The notes under the pieces are model-generated. The model was not told the DNA's origin. It ran no database searches and worked only from the letters and a program-made list of their open reading frames with translations. The position numbers were made by a program, and so were the translations under genes. From a bacterium (GTDB lineage Bacteria > Orphanbacterota > Orphanbacteria > Orphanbacterales > Orphanbacteraceae), in contig JALGYY010000017.1 in the NCBI GenBank assembly GCA_025782575.1, positions 795,892-859,891 on the forward strand: DNA of 64,000 nucleotides. The letters run 5' to 3'. Positions 42,519 to 51,527 of the stretch are shown in pieces. Position 1 is the first letter of the stretch; each line of letters begins with the position of its first letter.

Positions 42519-43292
42519 TCAGTTCCCGAGCCGGAAGAGGCGTTCCGTGTTCTCCGTCGTGAGGCGGTCGATCTCCTCAGGATCACGGCCGAGGATTTCG
42601 GCAACCTTGTCACGCACAAAACGGACGTACGCGGGCTCATTTCTCTTGCCCCTGTGCGGGGCGGGGGTTAGCCAGGGGCAATCAGTCTCAATCAGGAGAC
42701 GATCTTCGGGGCAACGGCGAACGACATCGTGGAGAGGTCCCTCTTTCTTGCCGAATGTGATCGTCCCCGGAATGGAAATATAAAAGCCGAGGGGGAGCAC
42801 GCTCTCCATAAGTCCCGTGTCGCCGGAGAAGCAGTGCATGACACCACCGGGAAACCGGCCGGCATGCTCTTTCAAAGTGGCCACCACGTCGTCATGAGCC
42901 TCCCGGTCGTGAATGACGACCGGCTTTTCGAGACGGCCGGCAATTTCGAGAGAGGCGCGGAACAGCTTCTCCTGGTTTTCCCGTTTAGCCCAGTCGCGAT
43001 AGAAATCGAGCCCGGTTTCGCCGATGGCGACGACCTTCTTGTGACGGGCCATTTCTTCGACACGGATAATATCGTTGTCATCGACACGATCAGCCTCATG
43101 TGGATGAAGGCCGATGACAGCGTAGACGGAATCGAATTTTTCCGCCGCTTCCACTGTCTCACGGCAGGACGGGATATCGTAGGCGATGCAGATGATTCGA
43201 TTCACGCCCGCTTCTTCCGCTCGGGTCACGAGCGCTCCGACGCCATCTTCTGCAAAGTCGGGATGTGTCAGGTGGGCATGACTGTCGATCAT
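42519..43292 (-). CDS. tatD: TatD-family metal-dependent DNase
   Basis: A 257-residue amidohydrolase-fold metalloenzyme. Ligands visible: His in IDSHAHLTH (two histidines), Glu in IGETGLDF, His in VVIHDREAH, His in VMHCFSG and Asp in IETDCPWL. The family has 3'-5' exonuclease/endonuclease activity on DNA and is often in operons with metG and rsmA, as here. Start ATG 43292 overlaps the metG stop (ATGA), so it is translationally coupled. Length and motif order are ordinary. Confidence 0.93.
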   Translation of the reverse strand: MIDSHAHLTHPDFAEDGVGALVTRAEEAGVNRIICIAYDIPSCRETVEAAEKFDSVYAVIGLHPHEADRVDDNDIIRVEEMARHKKVVAIGETGLDFYRDWAKRENQEKLFRASLEIAGRLEKPVVIHDREAHDDVVATLKEHAGRFPGGVMHCFSGDTGLMESVLPLGFYISIPGTITFGKKEGPLHDVVRRCPEDRLLIETDCPWLTPAPHRGKRNEPAYVRFVRDKVAEILGRDPEEIDRLTTENTERLFRLGN

Positions 43293-44836
43293 TCGGGCTT
43301 CATCTCTTCCATGCGGGGAAAGAGGGGCTTTTGAACGGCGAGTACCTGCCCCGCGACCGGCTCATTCTTCCAGACAGCGTCGTCATCAAACCGGAGGTCG
43401 GAAGAGGATCGCTCGATCCCGAGCGCGTGCAGGAGTTCGGTCGTCTTCGCCGGCATGACAGGCGAGATCAAAACAGCGGTAAATCGAAGTGTCTCCGCGC
43501 AATTGTACAGCACGGTCGAAAGACGGGCCTTCTTGTCCGGATCTTTGGCCAGCATCCACGGAGCGGACTCTTCCACATACTGGTTGCACCTCCGTACGAG
43601 TTCCCAGACAGCCGCGAGAGCCGCGTGCCACTCGAAACGGTCCACATGTTCCGTGTAGCGCTTCGCAACGTCTCCCGCGAACTCCCGGAGCACACCGTCA
43701 TCCTCGGCACTCACGGGCAACGGAAAGTCCTCGCCCAGATATTTTTTGGCCATGCCGGCCAGACGATTCAGCAGGTTCCCGAGGTCATTGGCGAGATCCG
43801 CGTTGTAGCGACCTCGTAGCTGACCCGTGGAAAAGTCGCCGTCCCGCTCGAACGAAACCTCTCTCATCAAGTAATAGCGGACCGCATCCGTACCGAATTC
43901 GTTGACCAGATCACGGGGATCGACCACATTCCCGAGGGACTTCGAGATCTTCCGCCCTTCTACCGTAATGAAACCATGGGCGTAAATCGTCTTCGGCAAC
44001 GGAATTCCCGCGGACATGAGCATGGCGGGCCAGATGACGCAGTGAAACCGGGTAATGTCCTTCCCGATCACATGCAGGTCTGCAGGCCAGTACTTTTCGA
44101 ATGAATCCGCGTTTACGGGAAATCCGGCAGAGGTAACATAGTTAATGAGTGCGTCGAACCAGACATACACCACATGGTCCTGATCCGAAGGGAGGGGAAT
44201 CCCCCACCCCTGGCTCGATCGAGAAACGGAGACGTCGATCAAGCCGGACCGGATGACGTTCACAATCTCATTTCGCCGGGACGCCGGCTGGATGAAAGCG
44301 GGATTGTCTTCGATATGCTTCAGCAAACGATCGCCATATCTGGTGAGGCGAAAAAAGTAGTTTTCCTCTTCAATCTCCTGGGGCACGGTCAGATGATTCG
44401 GGCACTTTCCGTCGACCAGGTCCTTTTCCTGGATGAAGTTTTCGCAGGAAACACAATAGAGACCGCGATACACATCTTTAAAAATGTCTCCCTTCTTTTC
44501 GATCCGTCGAAAAATCTCGACCACGGCTTTTTCATGGTCAGGTTCCGTCGTCCGGACGAACCGATCGTAAGAGAGATCGAGAGTCTGCCAGATCTCCTCG
44601 AACACGACCTGCATCCTGTCGCAATATTCGAGGGGGTCGAGATTCTGGCTACGCGCCTCTTTCTCGACGTTCAGGCTGTGCTCGTCATTCCCCATGGAGA
44701 AGAAAGTATCGAAACCGCGGAGCCGTTTATATCGGGCGATACAATCTGCGGCGATCTTTTCGAATGCGGTCCCGATGTGGGGGCGGCTGTTAACATAGTC
44801 GATCGCTGTGGTGATGTAGTATTTATCGCTCCCCAT
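43289..44836 (-). CDS. metG: Methionyl-tRNA synthetase
   Basis: A class I aminoacyl-tRNA synthetase of 515 residues from ATG 44836. The HIGH motif appears as HIGT (20-23) and KMSKS as KISKSLGN. A compact zinc cluster is visible: CVSCENF and CPNHL, as in single-zinc MetG forms lacking the second CxxC. The C-terminal anticodon-binding helical domain ends without the tRNA-binding (EMAP-like) extension, so the enzyme is of the short type. It directly follows ricT by one base. The frame extends 20 codons upstream, but this start follows the synthetase's usual N terminus. Confidence 0.93.
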   Translation of the reverse strand: MGSDKYYITTAIDYVNSRPHIGTAFEKIAADCIARYKRLRGFDTFFSMGNDEHSLNVEKEARSQNLDPLEYCDRMQVVFEEIWQTLDLSYDRFVRTTEPDHEKAVVEIFRRIEKKGDIFKDVYRGLYCVSCENFIQEKDLVDGKCPNHLTVPQEIEEENYFFRLTRYGDRLLKHIEDNPAFIQPASRRNEIVNVIRSGLIDVSVSRSSQGWGIPLPSDQDHVVYVWFDALINYVTSAGFPVNADSFEKYWPADLHVIGKDITRFHCVIWPAMLMSAGIPLPKTIYAHGFITVEGRKISKSLGNVVDPRDLVNEFGTDAVRYYLMREVSFERDGDFSTGQLRGRYNADLANDLGNLLNRLAGMAKKYLGEDFPLPVSAEDDGVLREFAGDVAKRYTEHVDRFEWHAALAAVWELVRRCNQYVEESAPWMLAKDPDKKARLSTVLYNCAETLRFTAVLISPVMPAKTTELLHALGIERSSSDLRFDDDAVWKNEPVAGQVLAVQKPLFPRMEEMKPE

Positions 44837-44837
44837 T

Positions 44838-45689
44838 TCAGTTCCTCGCCGGCGGCTTCTTGCGAGGCACCCACTTACCGTCACGCATTTCTTCAATCAG
44901 TTCTTCCAATTCCAGGCGGTGCTCTTCCCCCTCGCTGGTGCGGACCAGAACCGTCTCCGTGAAAATATCCGCCTTGATCGCTTTCCCCTCGACCGACTTC
45001 GACCGTACCCGCGATCCGATCCGCGGGAATCGGCGCAAGGTCTCCACGTACATTCCCCGCTCGTAAGCGAGACAACACATCAGCCGGCCGCAGACACCGG
45101 AAATCTTGTTCGGCGAAAGGGCGAGATGTTGATCCCTGGCCATTTTCAATGTAATCGGCTGAAACTCCCGCAGGAATTCCGAGCAACAGAGTCGCTTGCC
45201 GCAGGGTCCGACCCCATCGAGCCGCTTCGCTTCATCACGAACCCCGATCTGGCGAAGCTCGATCCGTGTTTTGAAAGTAGCTGCCAGGTCCTTGACGAGT
45301 TCACGAAAGTCGATCCGTTTTTCCGCCGTAAAATAAAATGTGATCTTATTCCCGTCGAATTGCATTTCCACATCAACGAGCTTCATGTCGAGCTTGCGCG
45401 AATCGATCCGCTGCACACAGACCCGGCGGGCATCCTCCTCCCTGCTCCGATTTCTGAACAGGGTCATCCGGTCCTGCGGACCTGCCTGGCGAACGACTTC
45501 GAAGGATTTCTCTCTTTCGTCTGTGCTTGCCTCGGCGAGCATCCCGGTGTGGATCACCTTGCCCATGTCCTCGCCCCGGTCGGCATCGACGATCGCGTAG
45601 TCACCGATGGCGAATGATTCGTCCCGCCGGTTCACATATACCTGCTGACGCCTCCCTTTGAAACGCAGCTCAATAAATTGAATGGACAT
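44838..45689 (-). CDS. ricT: PSP1-domain protein RicT/YaaT
   Basis: A 283-residue PSP1-family protein. The C-terminal PSP1 domain carries a cysteine set in CGKRLCC and CGRLMCCLAYE motifs, which in RicT bind iron-sulfur clusters. RicT forms the Y-complex in Bacillus with RicA and RicF, acting in mRNA maturation with RNase Y; here it would act without those partners in this window, so its target is open. The order ricT-metG-tatD-rsmA is conserved with Firmicutes (where holB-yaaT-metS-tatD-rnmV-ksgA occur near each other), an unusual long-range synteny. The KKPPARN tail is basic. Confidence 0.85.
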   Translation of the reverse strand: MSIQFIELRFKGRRQQVYVNRRDESFAIGDYAIVDADRGEDMGKVIHTGMLAEASTDEREKSFEVVRQAGPQDRMTLFRNRSREEDARRVCVQRIDSRKLDMKLVDVEMQFDGNKITFYFTAEKRIDFRELVKDLAATFKTRIELRQIGVRDEAKRLDGVGPCGKRLCCSEFLREFQPITLKMARDQHLALSPNKISGVCGRLMCCLAYERGMYVETLRRFPRIGSRVRSKSVEGKAIKADIFTETVLVRTSEGEEHRLELEELIEEMRDGKWVPRKKPPARN

Positions 45690-45694
45690 ATCAA

Positions 45695-46828
45695 TTACCT
45701 CAACCAGCGCGTCGGATCGAGCGGCTTGGTTCCTTTTCGTACTTCGAAGTGGAGAGAGCTTCCGGCAACTGAACCGGTGTCCCCCACGCGGGCAAGGACA
45801 TCACCCGGCGCGACTCTCTCCCCTTGCGTGACCAGAATCTCCGAGGCGTGGGCGTAGAGCGTATAATACCCGCCCCCATGCCGGAGGATGATGCAGTTCC
45901 CGTAACCAGGGAGGGTGCTTATGTACTCGACCCTTCCCGCGGCGACCGCGTGAACGTCAGTGCCGTACGGTGCTGCTATGTCGATACCGTTGCTCGCCAC
46001 TATTGTGCCGAACTCGGGGTGTTTCGTCTTTCCGAATTGTCGGATCACCTTGCCCCTGACAGGCCAGGGAAGCCGGTCGCCCCCCTCGTCGAAAGGTGAG
46101 GGTCCCGAGAAGTCCTCGTCCCCCGGTTGCCTGGATCGTGCGGCGATGATCTTCTCGAGCTCACGGGAAGCGTCTTCCATTTCCGCCGCGAGCTTCTCAT
46201 AACTTTCCCTCTTGTTGCGGACCCGGTCAAGGAGGTCCCGCCGATCCTGGCGCCGGTTACTGAGAGCCATCCGCTCCCGCTCTCTCTCATTTTCGAGAGA
46301 CAGGAGTTCAGCGTCTCGCACGGCAAGCTCCTTGTGAGCCGATTCAAGACGGAGGCGTTCTTTCTCTACCAGCCGGTAGAGTTCATCATCCCGTTTCGCT
46401 ACCCGCAGGATGCGATCGAACCGGGATACCAGATCGACAACCGAGTCCGACCCCAGGAGCAATTCAAACTCATGGTATCCGCCGAACATGTAGAGCGATC
46501 GAAGCCGCTCCTTCAGGACGGACCGACGATTCCGGAGTTCCCCTTCCGCGTTTACGACTTCGGTCTCGAGATCTCCGAGCTGTTCTTCTACTTTCCTGCG
46601 TTTCGTTTCGAGCCCGCGTAGCAGCCTGTTCGCCAGAGAAAGCTCCTCGTCCATCTTCATGAGGTTCGAGAGAATCCCGCTCTCCTCACCTGCAAGGCGG
46701 CCTGCTTCCAGGCGAGTCTCCTCGATCTTCGTGCGGAGTGCCTGAAGCTCCGTCTCCTCCTCATCCGCCGCTGCCAGAGGCACGAAAAGTGCGATAAGTA
46801 AAAGCAGACTCTTCCAGCCGTGCCTCAT
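45695..46828 (-). CDS. EnvC-like murein hydrolase activator (degenerate M23 domain)
   Basis: A 377-residue exported protein: signal peptide (about 7-21), a long coiled coil with repeated heptads (about 22-245) and a LytM/M23 domain (about 260-377). Active M23 enzymes have H-x-x-x-D and H-x-H zinc ligands. Here the first ligand position reads ASNGIDIAAP, so a serine replaces the usual histidine, while LYAHA and SSLHFEV keep the later ones. Loss of active-site residues is the mark of EnvC-type activators, which switch on amidases under FtsEX control. The upstream neighbours are ftsX and ftsE, with a 4-base overlap to ftsX, making this the expected third partner. Confidence 0.82.
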   Translation of the reverse strand: MRHGWKSLLLLIALFVPLAAADEEETELQALRTKIEETRLEAGRLAGEESGILSNLMKMDEELSLANRLLRGLETKRRKVEEQLGDLETEVVNAEGELRNRRSVLKERLRSLYMFGGYHEFELLLGSDSVVDLVSRFDRILRVAKRDDELYRLVEKERLRLESAHKELAVRDAELLSLENERERERMALSNRRQDRRDLLDRVRNKRESYEKLAAEMEDASRELEKIIAARSRQPGDEDFSGPSPFDEGGDRLPWPVRGKVIRQFGKTKHPEFGTIVASNGIDIAAPYGTDVHAVAAGRVEYISTLPGYGNCIILRHGGGYYTLYAHASEILVTQGERVAPGDVLARVGDTGSVAGSSLHFEVRKGTKPLDPTRWLR

Positions 46829-47703
46829 GCCCGGCTCACCTTGAGATACTTATGAAGAGAGATCATGCTGCCGGTAGCGCCCAGAGCACCGCCAAGGAGA
46901 AAAAAGAGCAGTACTCCACTGGTACCGAGAAAGAGGACACCCGCCAGTCGCGCTACAGCGAACTGCCAGGTCTGATATAGACAGAGCCATGCCAGTCCGG
47001 AAGCGAGGAGCCCCAGAATCGCCCCCTCAAACAGATAGGGAAGGCGAATCTGGAATCGAGTCGCCCCGACAAGTCGTAGTACCTGTATTGTATCTTTTCT
47101 GCTTTCGAGCGCCAGTTTCATAGTGTTCCCGACGACCAGCAATGTGGAGAGGCCGAGCACAAGTCCGAGAAAGAGATCGACCGCGACAAAGAAGTAGATC
47201 CATCTTTCGAGCTGGCCGATCCAGTCTTCTCCGTAGATCACCGAGTCGACTCCATTGCCGCCGCCGATTGCGGCAGCCAGTGCGCTCATCCGGTCGGCGG
47301 TCTTGAAATCGTCGTATACCTCTACTTCGAGCGCGGCGGGGAGCGGGTTTCCCTGGACTCCCTCCAGCAAATAGGACCGGCCGCCCAGCTGGCGCTGAAA
47401 GCGCTGGAGCGCCTCGTCATTCGAGACGTAGTCGACAGCCAGAACTCCGGGCATCGATTGAATCGTCTCTCGCAGCCGGGATCGTTCCTCGGAAGTCGTG
47501 CCGCCTGCGAGATAGGCGGTCAGCCCTACTTTGGCGTGAGCCAACCGGATGACCTCCTGCATGTTGGCCGTGCCCACAAAGAAGAGACCGAGAATGAAGA
47601 GGGCGACTGACATGATGATGACGGGAGCCAGATGACTCTTCAGGCTCCTTCTCGTCCCGTAGAAGAACTCACGAACCACGTGTTCGATATGGGAAAGCGT
47701 CAT
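46825..47703 (-). CDS. ftsX: Cell-division permease FtsX
   Basis: A 292-residue inner-membrane protein, starting at ATG 47703 (14 bases past the ftsE stop). A cytoplasmic N terminus, helix 1 (about 24-44), a large periplasmic loop (about 45-170) and three C-terminal helices with LALESRKDTIQVLRLVGAT form the FtsX/MacB fold. FtsX uses ATP from FtsE to pull on the envelope and activate EnvC-type partners. A start 48 codons earlier is open but would read through ftsE. The adjoining envC-like gene fits this pathway. Confidence 0.9.
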   Translation of the reverse strand: MTLSHIEHVVREFFYGTRRSLKSHLAPVIIMSVALFILGLFFVGTANMQEVIRLAHAKVGLTAYLAGGTTSEERSRLRETIQSMPGVLAVDYVSNDEALQRFQRQLGGRSYLLEGVQGNPLPAALEVEVYDDFKTADRMSALAAAIGGGNGVDSVIYGEDWIGQLERWIYFFVAVDLFLGLVLGLSTLLVVGNTMKLALESRKDTIQVLRLVGATRFQIRLPYLFEGAILGLLASGLAWLCLYQTWQFAVARLAGVLFLGTSGVLLFFLLGGALGATGSMISLHKYLKVSRA

Positions 47704-47716
47704 GGGGCGGCCCCGC

Positions 47717-48415
47717 TCACGTAGCGGTCCGGCGCATCGGTCGTGCACCGGCCCGGGGAATGGTTCGCGGACGGATCGTCCCCCCATCGAGATGAAGGAC
47801 CCGATGACCCGAGAGCCGGACCATCTCGAGATCGTGGGTCGCCACAAGAACAGCGGTTCCTCCCAGATTGGCGCGATCGAGCAGGTTATATGTCTCGCCG
47901 GCTGTTTCCGGATCGAGGTTCCCGGTAGGCTCGTCAGCCAGCAGGATGAATGGGCGGTTCACGAGCGCCCGCGCAATGGCGACCCTTTGCATTTCTCCCC
48001 CCGAGAGGTTGGCTACTTTATCCTGTGCCCGGCCGTACAGCCCGACATCAGCGATTACTTCCAGTGTGCGGCTTTTGATTTTCTTCCGGTGTTCTCCGAC
48101 AACCCGCATGGCAATCGCCACGTTTTCGAAAACCGTGCGATCCTCGATCAGCCGGAAATCCTGATGAACGAAGCCGATCTTTCGGCGGATGTAGGGGATG
48201 TGGCGGGCTTTCACCTTGTCGCTCGAATGGTCAGAAACCTGTACGACACCGGAAGTCGGGAAGATGTCGTGGTGGAGCAGCTTGAGAATGGTCGACTTGC
48301 CGGCGCCGCTCGCTCCGGTCATGAAAACGAACTCCCCCCTCCGTATTTCAAAGGAGATGTCGTGGACAGCCTGCTGCCCATTGTATGACTTAGAGACGTT
48401 TCTGAAAGAAATCAC
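47717..48415 (-). CDS. ftsE: Cell-division ATPase FtsE
   Basis: A 232-residue ABC ATPase: Walker A GASGAGKST (about 36-44), Q-loop VHQDFRL (about 87), signature LSGGEMQ (about 140), Walker B ILLADEPTGNLD and the H-loop ATHDLEMV. It energises FtsX at the division site. A tail with basic residues ends the protein (RAGARPMRRTAT). It lies 63 bases downstream of the SurA-like gene, in the same direction, so the whole block from mfd may be one long transcript. Confidence 0.92.
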   Translation of the reverse strand: MISFRNVSKSYNGQQAVHDISFEIRRGEFVFMTGASGAGKSTILKLLHHDIFPTSGVVQVSDHSSDKVKARHIPYIRRKIGFVHQDFRLIEDRTVFENVAIAMRVVGEHRKKIKSRTLEVIADVGLYGRAQDKVANLSGGEMQRVAIARALVNRPFILLADEPTGNLDPETAGETYNLLDRANLGGTAVLVATHDLEMVRLSGHRVLHLDGGTIRPRTIPRAGARPMRRTAT

Positions 48416-48478
48416 GGATCTTCGTCCTTTTCCCCAAAATAGCCGGGCGGCGGGGCGGACGTCAAGCGGGCCGGGTGA

Positions 48479-49771
48479 TCAACTCTCGATTAGAATATCG
48501 ACGAGAACCTCATGGCGGAGTTTCTCGAGGTAGTCGTCCAGGACTTCCTGCTGCCTCGCTTGCGCGGCTGTCGCCCGAATCTCGTCCTCCACCTCGGCGA
48601 AGCTCGGTTTCCCCTCGTCATGGTGGGCAATGATGTGGAAGATATGAAGGCCGTCCGACGCGTCGATCACATCGCTCACCCCCCCCTCCGGAACGCCGGC
48701 AAGCGCCTCTCTGACATCAGGGGTGAGGTCCGCCACGCTGTAGGTTCCCAGATTACCGCCTGAGGCCGCACTCTGGGAGTGATCCGAATGGCGGCGCGCC
48801 AGCTCTGTGAAATCCACACCGCTTGAGATGCTGTCGCGGATAGCCGTGGCCAGGTCCCGTGCCAGGGCCCGCTCTTCATCGCCACCGCTCAGCTTCTTCA
48901 GAATGTGTCTCACTCGAATACGCTCCCCGTCTCCGGTGACCAGTTGAATCAAGTGGAGACCGAACGGAGTCTGCACCACATCGCTCATGTCGCCCGGTTC
49001 GGTGAGGGTGAAACAGGCCGCCTCAAAAGAAGGATGCATGTCCCCCTTGGTGAAGAACCCCAGATCGCCTCCAGCCGTCGCGCTCGGCCCGTCAGAATAC
49101 TGATTGGCCAGATCGCCGAAATCGGCTCCCTCTTCCACCTGCGACCTGATCGAGAGCAGTTCCTCCGTGGCAAGCGATTCGGCGCTCACCGACACATCGG
49201 GCTCGATGAAGATCTGGGCCAGGATATAGCGTTCCGGGAAAATGGGCAGGTTGACCAGATAATCTTCGTAGAACCGTCGGATTTCTTCCTCGGTCACATC
49301 CACACGGCGCCTGACATCCCGCTCAATCAACATGCGGATTGTCAGGCTCTTTTTTACTTCGTCCCGATAGCGTTTCCGGAGATCGCCTTCGGTGATCCCT
49401 TCGGCCGCCAGGGCGGCATGAAACTCCTCTTCCGTCGGGAACTGCCCTTTCATCCGGGCAAGACTCGACTGGAGGGCGTCTTCCACCTCGTCTTCCGTCG
49501 GACCGAGACCGTCATCTCTCGCCTTGGCCATCAGAATCTGGTCATCCACGAGCTTTTTTAGCGCCAGTCTCCTCAGTTCGGTCTCCCCGGCCTGCCGGAG
49601 GGAGGGTTCTGCCCCATAGACGAGCATCTCCTCAGCAAGCTGGCTCTCGAGAACCGGACGGTCATCGATAATCGCCACAATCCGGTCGACCGGTTCCCCG
49701 GCAGCAGAGAGCCCTCCCCAAAGGAGAAGGGCTCCCAGCATGGTTGATCGGACTAGACCGGTTCTGATCAC
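48479..49771 (-). CDS. surA: SurA-type periplasmic chaperone/prolyl isomerase
   Basis: A 430-residue exported chaperone. Signal peptide (about 8-24), an N-terminal helical chaperone module (EPVDRIVAIIDDRPVLESQLAEEM, about 26-180), and two parvulin domains, PPIase 1 (about 180-285, GGDLGFFTKG) and PPIase 2 (about 290-395, GGNLGTYSVADL), followed by a C-terminal helix. SurA escorts outer-membrane proteins to the BAM complex. It overlaps the upstream parvulin lipoprotein by four bases (ATGA). With beta-barrel and lipoprotein genes nearby, an envelope-assembly cluster is plausible. Confidence 0.88.
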   Translation of the reverse strand: MIRTGLVRSTMLGALLLWGGLSAAGEPVDRIVAIIDDRPVLESQLAEEMLVYGAEPSLRQAGETELRRLALKKLVDDQILMAKARDDGLGPTEDEVEDALQSSLARMKGQFPTEEEFHAALAAEGITEGDLRKRYRDEVKKSLTIRMLIERDVRRRVDVTEEEIRRFYEDYLVNLPIFPERYILAQIFIEPDVSVSAESLATEELLSIRSQVEEGADFGDLANQYSDGPSATAGGDLGFFTKGDMHPSFEAACFTLTEPGDMSDVVQTPFGLHLIQLVTGDGERIRVRHILKKLSGGDEERALARDLATAIRDSISSGVDFTELARRHSDHSQSAASGGNLGTYSVADLTPDVREALAGVPEGGVSDVIDASDGLHIFHIIAHHDEGKPSFAEVEDEIRATAAQARQQEVLDDYLEKLRHEVLVDILIES

Positions 49772-51468
49772 GAAGCTCCCAACTCCTGGTCCTCTCCCTC
49801 ACTTAGAAGGTTCAGGACCTCGGGGAATATTTTGACTCCTACTTCATCCCGCTTCGTTTCCAGCCAATCGTTCAGCAGGCTGTTCTTATTGTTCTCGAGT
49901 AGGGCCAGACGGATCTCCTCGTAAGCCTCTTCGTAGGTCAGGTTGTGACCGGCATTCTTTTCCAGTAGTTTCGCCATCAGGAAGCCGCCCGTGGCTGCGG
50001 TTACCACCGTGGTCATTTCGCCCGGCTCCAGTTGGTCGAATAATTGAATCTGCAGGTCTTCGACAGAGATTTTGTCTCTCGTTGCGGGACCGATCATCCC
50101 CTCCTTCTCGAGGATGGGCCCCACATTGTACTCGAGAGCCAGCTCTTCGAAACTCTCGCCACCAAGGATCCGTTTCCGGGCTTCCTGTATTTTCGCATTG
50201 TCGAGTAACGATATGAGACAGAAGCGAACGGTATCTCCCACCTTGAGATCGTCCTTGACTCGCTCATAGGAGCTCCGGATGGAGTCCTCCTCGACAACAA
50301 CATCCTGGACGATTTCTGTGTGAAGGATATCCAGCATCCGTTCCTGCACCCGTTTCCTGATGTTACGCGCCACGTTGTCCTGCTCGAGGATCCCACGGTT
50401 TACAGCTTCCGCCAAATTCGTCTTGTTAAGAATCACAGCCTCGATCGCCCGCATGATCCAGGCACCCCCCGGTGTCTGGACCGGGATCCCTTTTCCCGAT
50501 TCCGGCGAGTAACTCGCCAATAGCTTGCCCACCGTCCATTCACCATCTTTGTATGTGCATAGCGTCTTCGCGCGCAGCTCCTTGGATATGGTTTCCCGCC
50601 ACCCGGGGTTCACATCGCCACGTTCCGGCAGCAAGCCATTGATTTCGGCGATCACGTCGTCGTCGAACTTCACCTGATTGACGGCGAGTTGATCCTGCAG
50701 GTAATCGTTCCACCGCCGGCCCCGTTTCTGGTTCCGGAGTTCAGCGGCACAGACCGGTCTCTGCTGCTCGAACTCGTCCATGCTGGGCTCGTTTCGATGG
50801 ATCGTCTGAATGACGTGGTAACCCTGACGCGACCCGACTACATTAGACACCTCGTCTATCTCGAGTCCGGCCGCCACCTGAACTAAGATCGCCGGGTCCT
50901 TCGCGGAATCGATAAAGCCGAGATCCCCTCCGGCCGGACCCGACTTTTCGTCGATAGAGAACTCCCTCGCCAGCGTGGCGAAGTCCTCGCCATCTTCCAC
51001 GATCCGGCGGCGAAGATCCTGGGCTGTCTCCGCAGTAGCTACCAGAATGTGGCGTGCCCTTACTCTGGACCGCGACTTCTTATAGTAAGCTTCGACTTCC
51101 GCCCCCGTAATTTCGAGACCGGTATCCACGACTTCCTTATAGAGTGCGCGCAAGCCGTATTCGAGTTCGTATAGCTCCCTTTGCGCCACGACCCCGGGAT
51201 CCTCATCGAGATTTCTTGCCCGGGCCTCATCCATGAGAAGCTCTTTGTTGATCAGGATATTAAGGAATTTTTCCTTGTCCTCGTATGTGAGGAGTGGAGG
51301 CCGGTTGAAAACCGAGATCGATGTATGGGCGATATTGAAGTCCCCGAGGCTGATCTCCTTTTCCCCTACTTTCGCTACGATATGCTCTCCGGGCGGGCCA
51401 CCGCAGCCGATGAGAGTGATCGCAGCAATGACAAGGCAAGCCCCTATCAAATAAGGCTTTGCATGCAT
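49768..51468 (-). CDS. Parvulin-type prolyl isomerase lipoprotein (PrsA/PpiD-like)
   Basis: A 566-residue lipoprotein with lipobox LIGC (Cys22). The chaperone core (about 30-115) is followed by a parvulin domain (about 130-225: RARHILVATAETAQDLRRRIVEDGEDFATLAREFS, GGDLGFI), an alpha-rich middle, and a second, weaker parvulin-like domain (about 400-505, FCLISLLDNAKIQEARKRI, ATGGFLMAKL). A second foldase that precedes surA in the same operon suggests division of labour in outer-membrane protein folding. The starting ATG 51468 lies 60 bases past mfd. Confidence 0.82.
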   Translation of the reverse strand: MHAKPYLIGACLVIAAITLIGCGGPPGEHIVAKVGEKEISLGDFNIAHTSISVFNRPPLLTYEDKEKFLNILINKELLMDEARARNLDEDPGVVAQRELYELEYGLRALYKEVVDTGLEITGAEVEAYYKKSRSRVRARHILVATAETAQDLRRRIVEDGEDFATLAREFSIDEKSGPAGGDLGFIDSAKDPAILVQVAAGLEIDEVSNVVGSRQGYHVIQTIHRNEPSMDEFEQQRPVCAAELRNQKRGRRWNDYLQDQLAVNQVKFDDDVIAEINGLLPERGDVNPGWRETISKELRAKTLCTYKDGEWTVGKLLASYSPESGKGIPVQTPGGAWIMRAIEAVILNKTNLAEAVNRGILEQDNVARNIRKRVQERMLDILHTEIVQDVVVEEDSIRSSYERVKDDLKVGDTVRFCLISLLDNAKIQEARKRILGGESFEELALEYNVGPILEKEGMIGPATRDKISVEDLQIQLFDQLEPGEMTTVVTAATGGFLMAKLLEKNAGHNLTYEEAYEEIRLALLENNKNSLLNDWLETKRDEVGVKIFPEVLNLLSEGEDQELGAS

Positions 51469-51527
51469 GGAACTATGCTCCTTCTTCGAAACGTTACTTA
51501 AGTGGACTGACAGTTGACGCTAGCAAA

